DNA of 64,000 nt from Oxalobacter paeniformigenes (lineage in GTDB: Bacteria > Pseudomonadota > Gammaproteobacteria > Burkholderiales > Burkholderiaceae_D). Below are positions 52,129 to 60,457 of the stretch, piece after piece (the stretch's first letter is position 1; every line of letters starts with the position of its first letter). The stretch is from the NCBI RefSeq assembly GCF_027158465.1, contig NZ_JAMKYL010000003.1:124001-188000 (forward strand), written 5' to 3'. The translations under genes and the position numbers were made by a program. The notes beneath the pieces are model-generated. The model saw nothing but the letters and a program-made list of their open reading frames with translations. It was not told the DNA's origin and did not search any database.

Positions 52129-52293
52129 AAGTTTTCCTGCGACCAATCATTTTCGTGTCGTCTGGCATTTTCCCAGAAAGCATCATTTCGAGCGTTTGGC
52201 GAATCTTTTTTCTTTCGTTGCGTTTCGACAGACGCGATGCTGACCATCCTTGCAATTTCTCTTTGTTCGCTTTTTGTTTGTCATGTCAACAAA

Positions 52294-52319
52294 AAAGCCC
52301 CCGAATTTTCGGAGGCTTT
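52294..52319. terminator. Bidirectional terminator in the right-end region
   Basis: A 12-base stem (AAAGCCCCCGAA against TTCGGAGGCTTT, one mismatch) with A and T runs at the sides. Confidence 0.6.
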
Positions 52320-52424
52320 GTTTATGGATAAATTTATCCATTTTGGAGATTTACTCTAATATTTTTACAGTCAGCTACAACAGTTTTAACCCACGCACCC
52401 GCGAGGGGTGCGACGTGTAGGTCA

Positions 52425-53324
52425 TCATTTCGCTCTTCCGAATCCCAGACGATTCGTCAATGCCGTCATACACGCATCGAATAACTGTCTGATCTTTGCA
52501 ATATTCACCCAACCCGGGTCAGAAATGATTTTGGTAACCGTATCGAACGGGTCTGGCATTGGCGTGATCTGTACTTTTCCCTCATGACTGATATTCAAAA
52601 CAAACTGATAACGCCACAACGAACCAGCCAACAGTCCCGCCAATACATCAGCCGGAATATCCATAGTCGGCGTGTCCGTACCATCTCTGACCGCCTTGCG
52701 GAAATCATCGAAATACTGGAGCGCGATCTGCCGGGTTCGGACAATATAATCCGGATCGAAAAGATCGATGTTCCTGTTTTCCTGCTTCGGTAATGCTGGC
52801 ACAGGTTCAGGCATGGTCTTGATGTATTCGCATGCTTCCCCAAACCGGTTTGCAGGCAAGTCCTTGTAGCTGGCCAGTCTGAAATGATTGTTGAAACGTG
52901 ACCATGCGTAGGGGCGATCTTTGCCGGATGGGAAACGCTCTGCGATGAGGGTGGACAGTTCGCCTTGTTGTGCTTTGGTGATGGTCAGCGAATAGGAGCC
53001 GGTTTTCCGGATTGCAGGCAGGACTTCGGACGTGACCCATTTCCGGAAGCGTTTTGCTTCGGGCTTGCGAGAACGCAGAATCAGGGCATACAGGCCGGAT
53101 TCGTTGATGATTGTTGATTTCTGTTTTCCGCCAAGGGTGTCGGTAATACCGACATCCTTTTCGTCATCATCCAGCGTTGATACGGCATCGCGTGGATTCT
53201 TGATGTCCAGCACAGCACATACATCAGCAGCGACAAACCAGATTTCGCCATTGCGATTGATGGCACGGACAGGGAAATTTTCAAAAGAAAAGGATGCTAC
53301 GGACGTAGCAATAGAATGAGACAT
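52425..53324 (-). CDS. ant: BRO-N family phage antirepressor (copy 3)
   Basis: 299 residues. BRO-N domain (residues about 12-120: FPVRAINRNGEIWFVAADVC, INESGLYALILRSRKPEAKR, SEVLPAIRKTGSYS). C-terminal 180 residues nearly equal to the antirepressor at 16947-17855 (RPYAWSRFNNHFRLASYKDL, FVLNISHEGKVQITPMPDPF). The divergent N-terminal halves suggest different repressor targets. AGGAGA before the start overlaps the downstream box of C4 copy 3, so translation is probably under C4 control. Confidence 0.88.
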   Translation of the reverse strand: MSHSIATSVASFSFENFPVRAINRNGEIWFVAADVCAVLDIKNPRDAVSTLDDDEKDVGITDTLGGKQKSTIINESGLYALILRSRKPEAKRFRKWVTSEVLPAIRKTGSYSLTITKAQQGELSTLIAERFPSGKDRPYAWSRFNNHFRLASYKDLPANRFGEACEYIKTMPEPVPALPKQENRNIDLFDPDYIVRTRQIALQYFDDFRKAVRDGTDTPTMDIPADVLAGLLAGSLWRYQFVLNISHEGKVQITPMPDPFDTVTKIISDPGWVNIAKIRQLFDACMTALTNRLGFGRAK

Positions 53325-53558
53325 GGTATCTCTCCTGTAGCAAGTTTTTTGACACTGCCATCCCCGACGCCAATCAGGGGTGGCAGAACTGTACAGGTTG
53401 GCGTACCGCGCTACAGGGAACGGCGTGTCCGAAGACACCCCATACAGCCCCGCCATAGGAGAGACATTGCGCACAAAAAAACCGCACAAAACAGGGTTAA
53501 GGCGGCGTGCGCCTGTAGTCATCGGGACGCCAATCCCGGCACCGTCTTTTTCCGGTGC
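53325..53558 (-). ncRNA. c4: C4-family antisense RNA and ant target leader, copy 3
   Basis: Minus strand from 53558. Hairpin 53539-53558; hairpin 53523-53538 with loop TTGGCG; box CTACAGG (53512-53518); outer stem 53469-53474/53507-53512 around CCGC/GCGG and a T run; hairpin 53422-53441 with UUCG loop and G-G mismatch; complementary boxes CCTGTAG (53411-53417) and ACGCCAA (53398-53404); outer stem CTGCCA/TGGCAG around hairpin 53362-53380 with loop TTGGCG; second CTACAGG (53334-53340) over the ant Shine-Dalgarno. The first box differs from copies 1 and 2, the loop code equals copy 2. Confidence 0.85.
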
Positions 53559-53564
53559 AGAATC

Positions 53565-53594
53565 AGTATGCCGTGCCTGTGCAGTCCTTGTCAA
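53565..53594 (-). promoter_or_regulatory. Promoter of C4 copy 3
   Basis: Minus-strand TTGACA (53589-53594) and CATACT (53565-53570), 18-base spacer, with the start expected at the first hairpin. Same layout as copy 2. Confidence 0.75.
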
Positions 53595-53706
53595 ATGCGC
53601 ATTGCCGACGGTGTATATGCTGCCAACCGTACCGCCGCCTCAGAAACGTTGAGACATAGCATTGATGGAAAGCCAGAGCCGGAAGCTCTGGAAATATGCG
53701 AAAAAG

Positions 53707-53759
53707 CGTTTAGACATGGGCGACGCTCCCCTACGACAGATTTTCGTTCATGTCTAAAC
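53707..53759. repeat. Split inverted arm sites near attR
   Basis: CGTTTAGACATG (53707-53718) and CATGTCTAAAC (53749-53759) are the two arms of the palindrome at 15422-15446, here 30 bases apart. Position 50-100 bases from attR fits arm-type sites for Int or Xis. Confidence 0.6.
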
Positions 53760-53801
53760 ATATTTACAGATAAGCTGTTAATTTTTATCTATTTTCGACT
53801 T

Positions 53802-53812
53802 TTTGCGTTAAA
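53802..53812. repeat. attR core
   Basis: TTTGCGTTAAA repeats the attL core at 15331-15341. Joining the two restores earP followed by efp about 100 bases later. Confidence 0.65.
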
Positions 53813-53914
53813 ATAACGCCGTTTTTACCAAATACATGATCCGGCGCCTGTCATGTCCAGAGCGACGGAACGGAATTTTTTGTTTATTGTTCAATCCATT
53901 TTTTACCTATTTTT

Positions 53915-54475
53915 ATGAAAACTGCACAAGAAGTACGCGCTGGCAATGTCGTCATGGTCAATAACGAACCGATGGTTGTTCTGAAATCGGAATACAGCAA
54001 ATCAGGACGCAATGCCTCTGTCTGCAAGATGAAAATGAAAAATCTGCTTAACGGTTCCAACATGGAAGCCGTTTATCGTGCAGATGACAAGTTCGATGTT
54101 GTCGTACTGGACAAGAAGGAAGTCACGTATTCCTATTTTTCCGATCCGCATTATGTTCTGATGGACGCGGAATACAACCAGTACGAAGTCGATGCAGAAA
54201 ACATGGGCGACGCGCTGAATTACATCGAAGACGGTATGCCGTGCGAAGTTGTTTTCTACAACGACCGTGCCATTTCCGTCGAATTGCCCAATACGGTGAT
54301 CCGTGAAGTTGTCTATACCGAACCGGCCGTCAAGGGTGATACGTCTTCCGGCAAGGTCATGAAGTCCGCCAAACTGGCAACCGGTTTCGAAATCCAGGTT
54401 CCGCTGTTTGTCGAAATCGGCGACAAGATCGAAATCGATACCCGTACCGGTGAATACCGCAGCCGTAGCAAATAA
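53915..54475 (+). CDS. efp: Elongation factor P
   Basis: Relieves ribosome stalling at polyproline. 186 residues in three beta-barrel domains. The domain I loop is SKSGRNAS with Arg32 at the tip, the residue rhamnosylated by EarP; lysine-type EF-P would have Lys there. This agrees with earP at 14174. Normally next to earP, now parted from it by the prophage. Ends at a strong terminator. Confidence 0.98.
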   Translation: MKTAQEVRAGNVVMVNNEPMVVLKSEYSKSGRNASVCKMKMKNLLNGSNMEAVYRADDKFDVVVLDKKEVTYSYFSDPHYVLMDAEYNQYEVDAENMGDALNYIEDGMPCEVVFYNDRAISVELPNTVIREVVYTEPAVKGDTSSGKVMKSAKLATGFEIQVPLFVEIGDKIEIDTRTGEYRSRSK

Positions 54476-54512
54476 GGATTGTCAGGACGAAACGACCTGT
54501 CGTCTGTTCCGG

Positions 54513-54540
54513 AAACGGCACGCGCTGGCGTGCCGTTTTT
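54513..54540 (+). terminator. Terminator of efp
   Basis: An 11-bp stem (AAACGGCACGC and complement, loop GCTG) followed by T residues. Confidence 0.88.
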
Positions 54541-54617
54541 CTTGAAAACAGCAGGAAATCTTACAGGCCAGTACTGGCAATCATTCACCTATCACCAATA
54601 TTGAACAAGGAACCGAT

Positions 54618-55526
54618 ATGGCAGTCCGCAGCATGACCGCTTACGCCACGACATCGCTTGAAACCGTGGCAGGAACGCTTACGATCGAACTGAAAAGCGT
54701 CAATTCGCGTTTTCTGGATTTGCAGTTCAGAATGAATGACGAGTTCAGGGCGTATGAACCGTTTTTCCGTGAATCCATCATGCAAAATATCCGGCGCGGG
54801 AAGGTGGAATGCCGTTTGTCTTTTGCCAGGGGGACGCAAAATCCGTCTGCCATGAAGCTCAATCAGGCGCTGTTGCAGGAACTGTCAGGCTTGCAGCGCG
54901 AGATCAGGGAACAGTATCCGGAAGCGCAGGCGATGACGGTGAACGAATTGTTGCGCTGGCCGGGTATGATCGAGGAAACTTCTCCCGATCAGGAAACATT
55001 GCAACAGCAGGTCAGACAGGCGATGGCTGATACGCTCGATACGTTTACTGCCGAACGGGAACGGGAGGGGGCGGCATTGACCAAAACACTGGTTGATCGG
55101 GTTGTCGCGATGCAGCATATCGTCGGGCAAATCGAGCCGCTGATTCCGAAGATGGTCGAACAGTTCAAACAGAAAGCCATCGAACGGATGCAGGAAGCGC
55201 TGGGTGTGGCGATCGAAGGCAATTCTGCAGCGACGATGACGCAGCAGGAAGCTGCTGAACGGATCCGTCAGGAAGTGACGTTATATGGCATGCGGATTGA
55301 TGTGGCGGAAGAACTGTCACGCCTGAAAATCCATCTGGATGAAACGCGCTCCATTCTGGAAAAAGGCGGGCTGGTCGGCAAGCGTATGGATTTCATGTTG
55401 CAGGAACTGAATCGCGAAGCCAATACGCTGGGCTCCAAGGCGGCGATCAAGGAATTGTCCGATGCATCCATGGAACTGAAACTGTTGATCGAGCAGATAC
55501 GGGAACAGGTCCAGAATCTGGAATGA
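54618..55526 (+). CDS. yicC: YicC family endoribonuclease
   Basis: 302 residues. N-terminal RSMTAYATTSLETVAGTLTI and ELKSVNSRFLDLQFRMNDEF are the family signature; the C-terminal DUF1732 part is GGLVGKRMDFMLQELNREAN, TLGSKAAIKELSDASMELKL. YicC proteins are hexameric RNases (in E. coli acting on sRNAs). In many genomes it lies upstream of gmk, but here galE follows after a terminator. Confidence 0.93.
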   Translation: MAVRSMTAYATTSLETVAGTLTIELKSVNSRFLDLQFRMNDEFRAYEPFFRESIMQNIRRGKVECRLSFARGTQNPSAMKLNQALLQELSGLQREIREQYPEAQAMTVNELLRWPGMIEETSPDQETLQQQVRQAMADTLDTFTAEREREGAALTKTLVDRVVAMQHIVGQIEPLIPKMVEQFKQKAIERMQEALGVAIEGNSAATMTQQEAAERIRQEVTLYGMRIDVAEELSRLKIHLDETRSILEKGGLVGKRMDFMLQELNREANTLGSKAAIKELSDASMELKLLIEQIREQVQNLE

Positions 55527-55544
55527 TGTTCGTGTTTCATTTGC

Positions 55545-55574
55545 AAGCGGGATGTTTTCGCATCCCGCTTTTTT
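55545..55574 (+). terminator. Terminator of the yicC gene
   Basis: A 10-bp stem (AAGCGGGATG and complement, loop TTTTCG) followed by T residues, 18 bases past the stop. Confidence 0.88.
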
Positions 55575-55759
55575 ATTGTGTACCGTAGCAGGCGAAACGG
55601 CAAATCGGAAGGCGTGATGAGTAGGCAAGCGATACCACTGTCAATGGGGTGTGAGCTGTATGGCTGTTTTACCGTTGACGATGACATATAATGGCTTTCC
55701 TGAAAAACCGGCTTGCCGGTGAATGAACAATACGGTTGATAGAATATCGGAGTGCAAAA

Positions 55760-56785
55760 ATGGCGAATGTCGGCAAAACTGTGATGGTGACCGGTGCTGC
55801 GGGGTATATCGGTTCACATACCTGTGTGGAACTGCTGGAAGCGGGGTATGACGTGGTTGCCGTGGACAATCTGTGCAACAGTTCCCGCAAGTCGCTGGAA
55901 CGGGTGCAGCAAATCACCGGAAAAACGCTGGTTTTCCATGAGGCGGATATCCGTGATACGGAAGCAATGGAAAAAATATTCGCACAGTCCACCGTCGATG
56001 CCATCATTCATTTCGCCGGATTGAAAGCGGTCGGTGAGTCCGTGGCGAAGCCGCTGATGTATTACGATAACAATGTCGCCGGTACGGTCGCGCTGTTGCA
56101 GGTGGCGCAAAAAGCCGGTGTCCGCCATTTTGTGTTCAGTTCGTCGGCGACGGTTTACGGCGATCCGGATTATTCACCGGTACCCGAAACGGCCAGATTG
56201 TCTGTCGCCAACCCGTATGGTCGTTCGAAACTGATGATCGAGGAAATCCTGAATGATCTGTCGTTTTCCGATTCCTCATGGGCGGTTGCCATATTGCGTT
56301 ATTTCAATCCTGTCGGGGCGCACCCCAGCGGACTGATCGGAGAGGATCCTCACGGTATCCCGAACAATCTCATGCCGTATGTCGCACAGGTCGCGGTCGG
56401 ACGGCTCAAGGAACTGGCGGTATTCGGCGACGATTATCCGACAAAGGATGGTACCGGTGTCCGGGATTATATTCATGTCATGGATCTGGCACGCGGACAT
56501 GTGGATGCACTGGCATACCTGTTCCGTGAACACAAGGGATTTACCGTCAATCTGGGAACGGGAGTCGGGTACAGTGTACTGGATGTCGTCCATGCCTTTG
56601 AAAAGGCTTGCGGAAAACCGGTTCCGTACCGGATTGCACCGAGACGTGCCGGCGATGTGCCGCTGTATTATGCTGATCCGTCCCTGGCGGCATCGCTTCT
56701 GGGTTGGAAAGCACGCTATGGTCTGGATGAGATGTGCCGCGATTACTGGAACTGGCAAAGTAGCAATCCGAACGGGTATATCTGA
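55760..56785 (+). CDS. galE: UDP-glucose 4-epimerase
   Basis: Interconverts UDP-glucose and UDP-galactose for surface polysaccharide. Start MANVGKTVMVTGAAGYIGSH with GGAG upstream; TTG 55736 is less likely. NAD-binding GAAGYIG at residues 12-18 and the YGRSK catalytic Tyr/Lys near 153-157. The SDR extended fold is complete in 341 residues. Confidence 0.93.
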   Translation: MANVGKTVMVTGAAGYIGSHTCVELLEAGYDVVAVDNLCNSSRKSLERVQQITGKTLVFHEADIRDTEAMEKIFAQSTVDAIIHFAGLKAVGESVAKPLMYYDNNVAGTVALLQVAQKAGVRHFVFSSSATVYGDPDYSPVPETARLSVANPYGRSKLMIEEILNDLSFSDSSWAVAILRYFNPVGAHPSGLIGEDPHGIPNNLMPYVAQVAVGRLKELAVFGDDYPTKDGTGVRDYIHVMDLARGHVDALAYLFREHKGFTVNLGTGVGYSVLDVVHAFEKACGKPVPYRIAPRRAGDVPLYYADPSLAASLLGWKARYGLDEMCRDYWNWQSSNPNGYI

Positions 56786-56930
56786 AAGAGACGGCCTCGT
56801 GGTAAGGAGGTGACCGCTTTTGTGCCGGACGATGGCGAGCCGGAAAATCGTCTGTGTTTTTCGCCGCCGGATGATAATCATCGCGCCGGTGTATTGCCGG
56901 CTGGCAAAGTCTGTTTCTGAAATGGTTATG

Positions 56931-56964
56931 AAAAATCCGGCAAATACTTTGGCATTTGCCGGAT
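56931..56964 (-). terminator. Terminator of the aminotransferase gene
   Basis: On the minus strand an 11-bp perfect stem (ATCCGGCAAAT and complement, 8-base loop) is followed by T residues, 20 bases after the stop codon. Confidence 0.88.
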
Positions 56965-56985
56965 GGAGCGGATTTCACGCGGGAT

Positions 56986-58215
56986 TTACAGAACGCTGGA
57001 GATTGCGTTGACGACGTAATCCAGGTTGTGCGAATTGAGTGCTGCCACGCAGACACGTCCCGTGCTGACGATATAAACCGAAAATTCGTTTTTCAGGCGC
57101 TCGACCTGTTCAGGGGTCAGGCCTGAATAGGAGAACATGCCGTTCTGGCGGGTGATGAAGCTGAAATCCTGGCCGTATTTCCGTGCCGTCAGCTCATCGG
57201 CGAGTTTGTGTCGCATTTCGTGGATACGCACACGCATACTGGTCAGTTCGTTTTCCCACATCTGGCGCAGTTCCGGATTGGCCAGTACCGTCGCAACGAT
57301 TTTCGCGCCGTAAATCGGCGGGTTGGAATAGTTGGTCCGGATGATGCGTTTGAGCTGTGACAAGGTACGTGCTGCTTCATCCGCGTTGCCGGCGACGATG
57401 CTGAATGCGCCGACACGTTCGCCATACAGGGAGAAGGATTTCGAGAAGGAATTGGATACCAGTACTGGCGTATATTGCGACGAGAACCGGCGAACGATCC
57501 GGCCATCGGATTCGATACCTTCCGAAAAGCCCTGATAGGCCATGTCAAGGAACGGAATGAGTTTGCGGGTTTTGACGATGTCGATGATTTCATCCCATTG
57601 CGCATCCGACAGGTCGGCTCCGGTCGGATTGTGGCAGCATGCGTGCAATACGATGATCGAGCCGGCAGGCAGTGCCTTGAGGGTATCGCTCATGCCGGAA
57701 AAGTCCACGCCGCGGGTGGCCGGATCATAGTAGGGATAGGTATTGACCTTGAATCCGGCATATTCGAACAGGGCGCGGTGATTTTCCCAGCTGGGATCAC
57801 TGATCCAGACTTGCGAACCCGGAGAGAAACGCCTGAGAAAGTCGGCACCGATTTTCAGTGCGCCGGTTCCGCCGATGGCTTGTACCGTGGCGACCCGTTT
57901 CTGGCTGACGACATCGCTTGTTTCACCGAATACCAGCTTTTGGACGGCGTTGTCATACAGCGGCAGACCGTCGATCGGCAGATAGGTATGCGGGCTGCCT
58001 AATGCGGTGATCTGCTTTTCGGCTTCCTGAACGCATTTAAGCAGGGGAACCTTGCCGTTGTCGTCATAATAGACACCGACACCGAGATTGATTTTGTTCG
58101 GGTTGGTATCGGCATGAAAAGCTTCGGTGATACCCAGAATGGGATCGCGTGGTGCCATCGGAATGGCGGAAAAGATTGTTTCCGGAATAGATTGGTTCAT
58201 CGTGTTAACATTCAA
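56986..58215 (-). CDS. Aromatic/aspartate aminotransferase (TyrB/AspC family)
   Basis: Class I PLP aminotransferase acting on aromatic and acidic amino acids. Family marks: KINLGVGVYYDDNGKVPLLK, CCHNPTGADLSDAQW, and the PLP-binding lysine near residue 258 in SNSFSKSFSLYGERVGA. ATG 58200 is an alternative start. 409 residues. Single-gene unit, divergent from uvrB. The exact substrate preference cannot be read from the sequence. Confidence 0.92.
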   Translation of the reverse strand: MNVNTMNQSIPETIFSAIPMAPRDPILGITEAFHADTNPNKINLGVGVYYDDNGKVPLLKCVQEAEKQITALGSPHTYLPIDGLPLYDNAVQKLVFGETSDVVSQKRVATVQAIGGTGALKIGADFLRRFSPGSQVWISDPSWENHRALFEYAGFKVNTYPYYDPATRGVDFSGMSDTLKALPAGSIIVLHACCHNPTGADLSDAQWDEIIDIVKTRKLIPFLDMAYQGFSEGIESDGRIVRRFSSQYTPVLVSNSFSKSFSLYGERVGAFSIVAGNADEAARTLSQLKRIIRTNYSNPPIYGAKIVATVLANPELRQMWENELTSMRVRIHEMRHKLADELTARKYGQDFSFITRQNGMFSYSGLTPEQVERLKNEFSVYIVSTGRVCVAALNSHNLDYVVNAISSVL

Positions 58216-58330
58216 TATCTAGTGCAAGATGCAATCCGCATCATCGTGCATGAAGCAACCGGTGCAGAGCGAAAAAACAAAATTTTTTTGCTTTTTCCAA
58301 CGGCTAACATCTTATCAAAGGTAAGAACTC

Positions 58331-60457
58331 ATGTCTCACTTATCGCTTATTTCTTCAAAAAAAGATGACGGAAAAGTCGTTACTTTCCCGAATTCCCCTT
58401 TCAGATTGCATCAACCTTTTCCGCCGTCAGGCGATCAGCCCGAAGCGATCGACAAGCTGGTGGAAGGCATAGACGACGGCTTGTCGTTCCAGACATTGCT
58501 TGGTGTGACGGGGTCTGGCAAGACGTATACGATGGCCAATGTAATTGCACGTCTGGGACGTCCAGCGATCGTGTTCGCGCCGAACAAGACGCTGGCTGCG
58601 CAGCTTTACAGTGAATTCCGTGAGTTTTTCCCGGAAAATGCCGTGGAATATTTCGTCAGCTATTACGATTATTACCAGCCGGAGGCCTATGTTCCCCAGC
58701 GCGACTTGTTCATCGAGAAGGATTCGGCGATCAACGAGCATATCGAACAGATGCGCCTGTCGTGTACCAAGTCGCTCATGGAACGACGTGATGTAGTGAT
58801 CGTGGCGACGGTATCGGCCATTTACGGTATCGGCAATCCGAACGAATACCATCAGATGATCCTGACCTTGCGCACACATGACAGAATGCCGTACCGCGAT
58901 GTGATCGCACGGCTTGTCCAGATGCAGTACAAGCGCAATGATATGGAATTTGCCCGTGGAACGTTTCGTGTGCGCGGCGACACGATCGACGTGTTTCCTG
59001 CCGAAAACGCCGATTATGCATTGCGTATCGAAATGTTCGATGACGAGGTCGAAAGCCTGCATTTCTTCGACCCGTTGACAGGCAAGGTGTTGCAGAAAAT
59101 TCCGCGTTTTACGATTTATCCGGGTTCGCATTACGTCACACCGCGTGCAACGGTCTTGCGTGCAATCGAGACGATCAAGGACGAGTTGCGCGAGCGGAAG
59201 GAGTGGTTCCGCAAAAACGGCAAGTATGTCGAGGAGCAGCGTATCGACCAGCGGACCCGTTTCGATCTGGAAATGCTGCATGAACTGGGATTCACGAAGG
59301 GAATCGAAAATTATTCGCGTCATCTGACCGGCATGAAACCCGGAGAACCGCCGCCGACACTCGTCGATTATCTGCCGAGCGATGCCTTGATGTTTCTGGA
59401 TGAATCGCATGTCACGATCGGACAATTGAACGGTATGTACAACGGAGACCGTTCGCGCAAGACGAATCTGGTGGATTACGGTTTTCGTTTGCCGTCCGCG
59501 CTGGACAACCGTCCCTTGCGGTTCGACGAATTCGAAAGCAAGATGCGGCAGACGGTTTTCGTCTCCGCCACGCCGGCCGCTTACGAACTGTCGCATTCGG
59601 GACAGGTCGTCGAACAGCTGGTCCGCCCCACAGGACTCGTCGATCCGGCTATCGAAGTCAGACCGGCGGAGACGCAGGTCGATGATTTGCTTTCGGAAAT
59701 TCATGACCGTGTGGAAAAAGGCGAGCGGGTTCTGGTGACAACGCTGACCAAGCGCATGGCGGAGCAGTTGACGGAATTTCTGACCGAAAACGGGGTGCGT
59801 GTCCGTTATCTGCACAGCGATATCGATACGGTCGAGCGGGTAGAAATCGTCCGGGACTTGCGTCTGGGCACATTCGATGTGCTGGTCGGCATCAATTTGT
59901 TGCGCGAAGGGCTGGATATTCCGGAAGTGTCGCTGGTCGCGATTCTGGATGCGGACAAGGAAGGGTTTTTGCGTTCGGAACGCAGTCTGATCCAGACGAT
60001 CGGGCGTGCGGCGCGCAATCTCAACGGTGCGGCGATTCTGTATGCCGATACGATGACCGATTCGATGAAACGGGCGATCGACGAAACGGAAAGGCGGCGG
60101 GCAAAGCAGTTGGCTTATAACGAACAACACCAGATTACGCCGTCTGGCATCATGAAAGAAGTTCGGGATCTGATCGACGGGGTATTCCATCCGCAGGATC
60201 GTTTGCAAGAACCGCATGTCGCCAGCGAACAGGCGCAATATGAGGTGATGTCCGAAAAAGAATTGAGTCGTGAAATCCGGAAACTGGAAAAACAAATGGC
60301 CGATTACGCAAAAAATCTGGAATTCGAAAAGGCGGCGAAAGCGCGGGATCAGCTGCATGTCTTGCGCGAACGTGCGTTCGGCGCGGCAGTGATCGACAGG
60401 ATAAGACTGGAAGCGGCGGGCAAAGCCGGCAAGACCGGAAAGGCAGGTAAAAAATGA
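58331..60457 (+). CDS. uvrB: Excinuclease ABC subunit B
   Basis: Helicase-like damage verifier of nucleotide excision repair. Walker A GVTGSGKT at residues 58-65, the beta-hairpin YYDYYQPEAYVPQRDLFIEK, DESH box, helicase motifs V and VI (INLLREGLDIPEVSLVAILD, QTIGRAARN) and the C-terminal UVR domain. It ends in a Gly/Lys-rich tail. 708 residues. I see no clear SOS box upstream. Confidence 0.98.
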   Translation: MSHLSLISSKKDDGKVVTFPNSPFRLHQPFPPSGDQPEAIDKLVEGIDDGLSFQTLLGVTGSGKTYTMANVIARLGRPAIVFAPNKTLAAQLYSEFREFFPENAVEYFVSYYDYYQPEAYVPQRDLFIEKDSAINEHIEQMRLSCTKSLMERRDVVIVATVSAIYGIGNPNEYHQMILTLRTHDRMPYRDVIARLVQMQYKRNDMEFARGTFRVRGDTIDVFPAENADYALRIEMFDDEVESLHFFDPLTGKVLQKIPRFTIYPGSHYVTPRATVLRAIETIKDELRERKEWFRKNGKYVEEQRIDQRTRFDLEMLHELGFTKGIENYSRHLTGMKPGEPPPTLVDYLPSDALMFLDESHVTIGQLNGMYNGDRSRKTNLVDYGFRLPSALDNRPLRFDEFESKMRQTVFVSATPAAYELSHSGQVVEQLVRPTGLVDPAIEVRPAETQVDDLLSEIHDRVEKGERVLVTTLTKRMAEQLTEFLTENGVRVRYLHSDIDTVERVEIVRDLRLGTFDVLVGINLLREGLDIPEVSLVAILDADKEGFLRSERSLIQTIGRAARNLNGAAILYADTMTDSMKRAIDETERRRAKQLAYNEQHQITPSGIMKEVRDLIDGVFHPQDRLQEPHVASEQAQYEVMSEKELSREIRKLEKQMADYAKNLEFEKAAKARDQLHVLRERAFGAAVIDRIRLEAAGKAGKTGKAGKK

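Larger units (their letters stand above)
51615..52424. other. Gene-poor stretch with decayed sequence
   Basis: 810 bases with no intact gene. 51615-51900 is AT-rich and shows nothing firm. 51907-52128 holds a coding-like remnant (next entry). 52140-52250 on the minus strand shows a short coding-like stretch without a start. A terminator lies at 52294-52319, and a 7-bp hairpin at 52394-52412 follows the antirepressor at 52425. Confidence 0.5.
15331..53812. mobile_element. Mosaic, probably defective prophage inserted between earP and efp
   Basis: About 38.5 kb. Bounded by an 11-bp direct repeat (TTTGCGTTAAA), with int at the left end reading toward attL. Early genes are lambda-like (cI/cro, RecT with YqaJ, O/P-like replication). 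Late genes are T7-like podoviral (terminase, head-tail connector, internal virion proteins, fibre). It carries three C4-type RNA-antirepressor loci, two toxin-antitoxin pairs, two Tad2-like genes and a HEPN cargo gene. No major capsid or tail-tube gene is present, so virion production is unlikely. Boundaries rest on the repeat and on the gene content. Confidence 0.9.

Noticed and set aside
15341..53801. Diversity-generating retroelement, as in BPP-1-like podoviruses
   Set aside because: No reverse transcriptase gene and no template/variable repeat pair near the fibre genes.
58200..58330. SOS box upstream of uvrB
   Set aside because: No CTGT-N8-ACAG-like palindrome could be found in the intergenic region.
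58427..60358. 643-codon open frame on the minus strand opposite uvrB
   Set aside because: Exact antisense of a clear uvrB gene; Arg/His/Gln-rich composition comes from the codon bias of the real strand.
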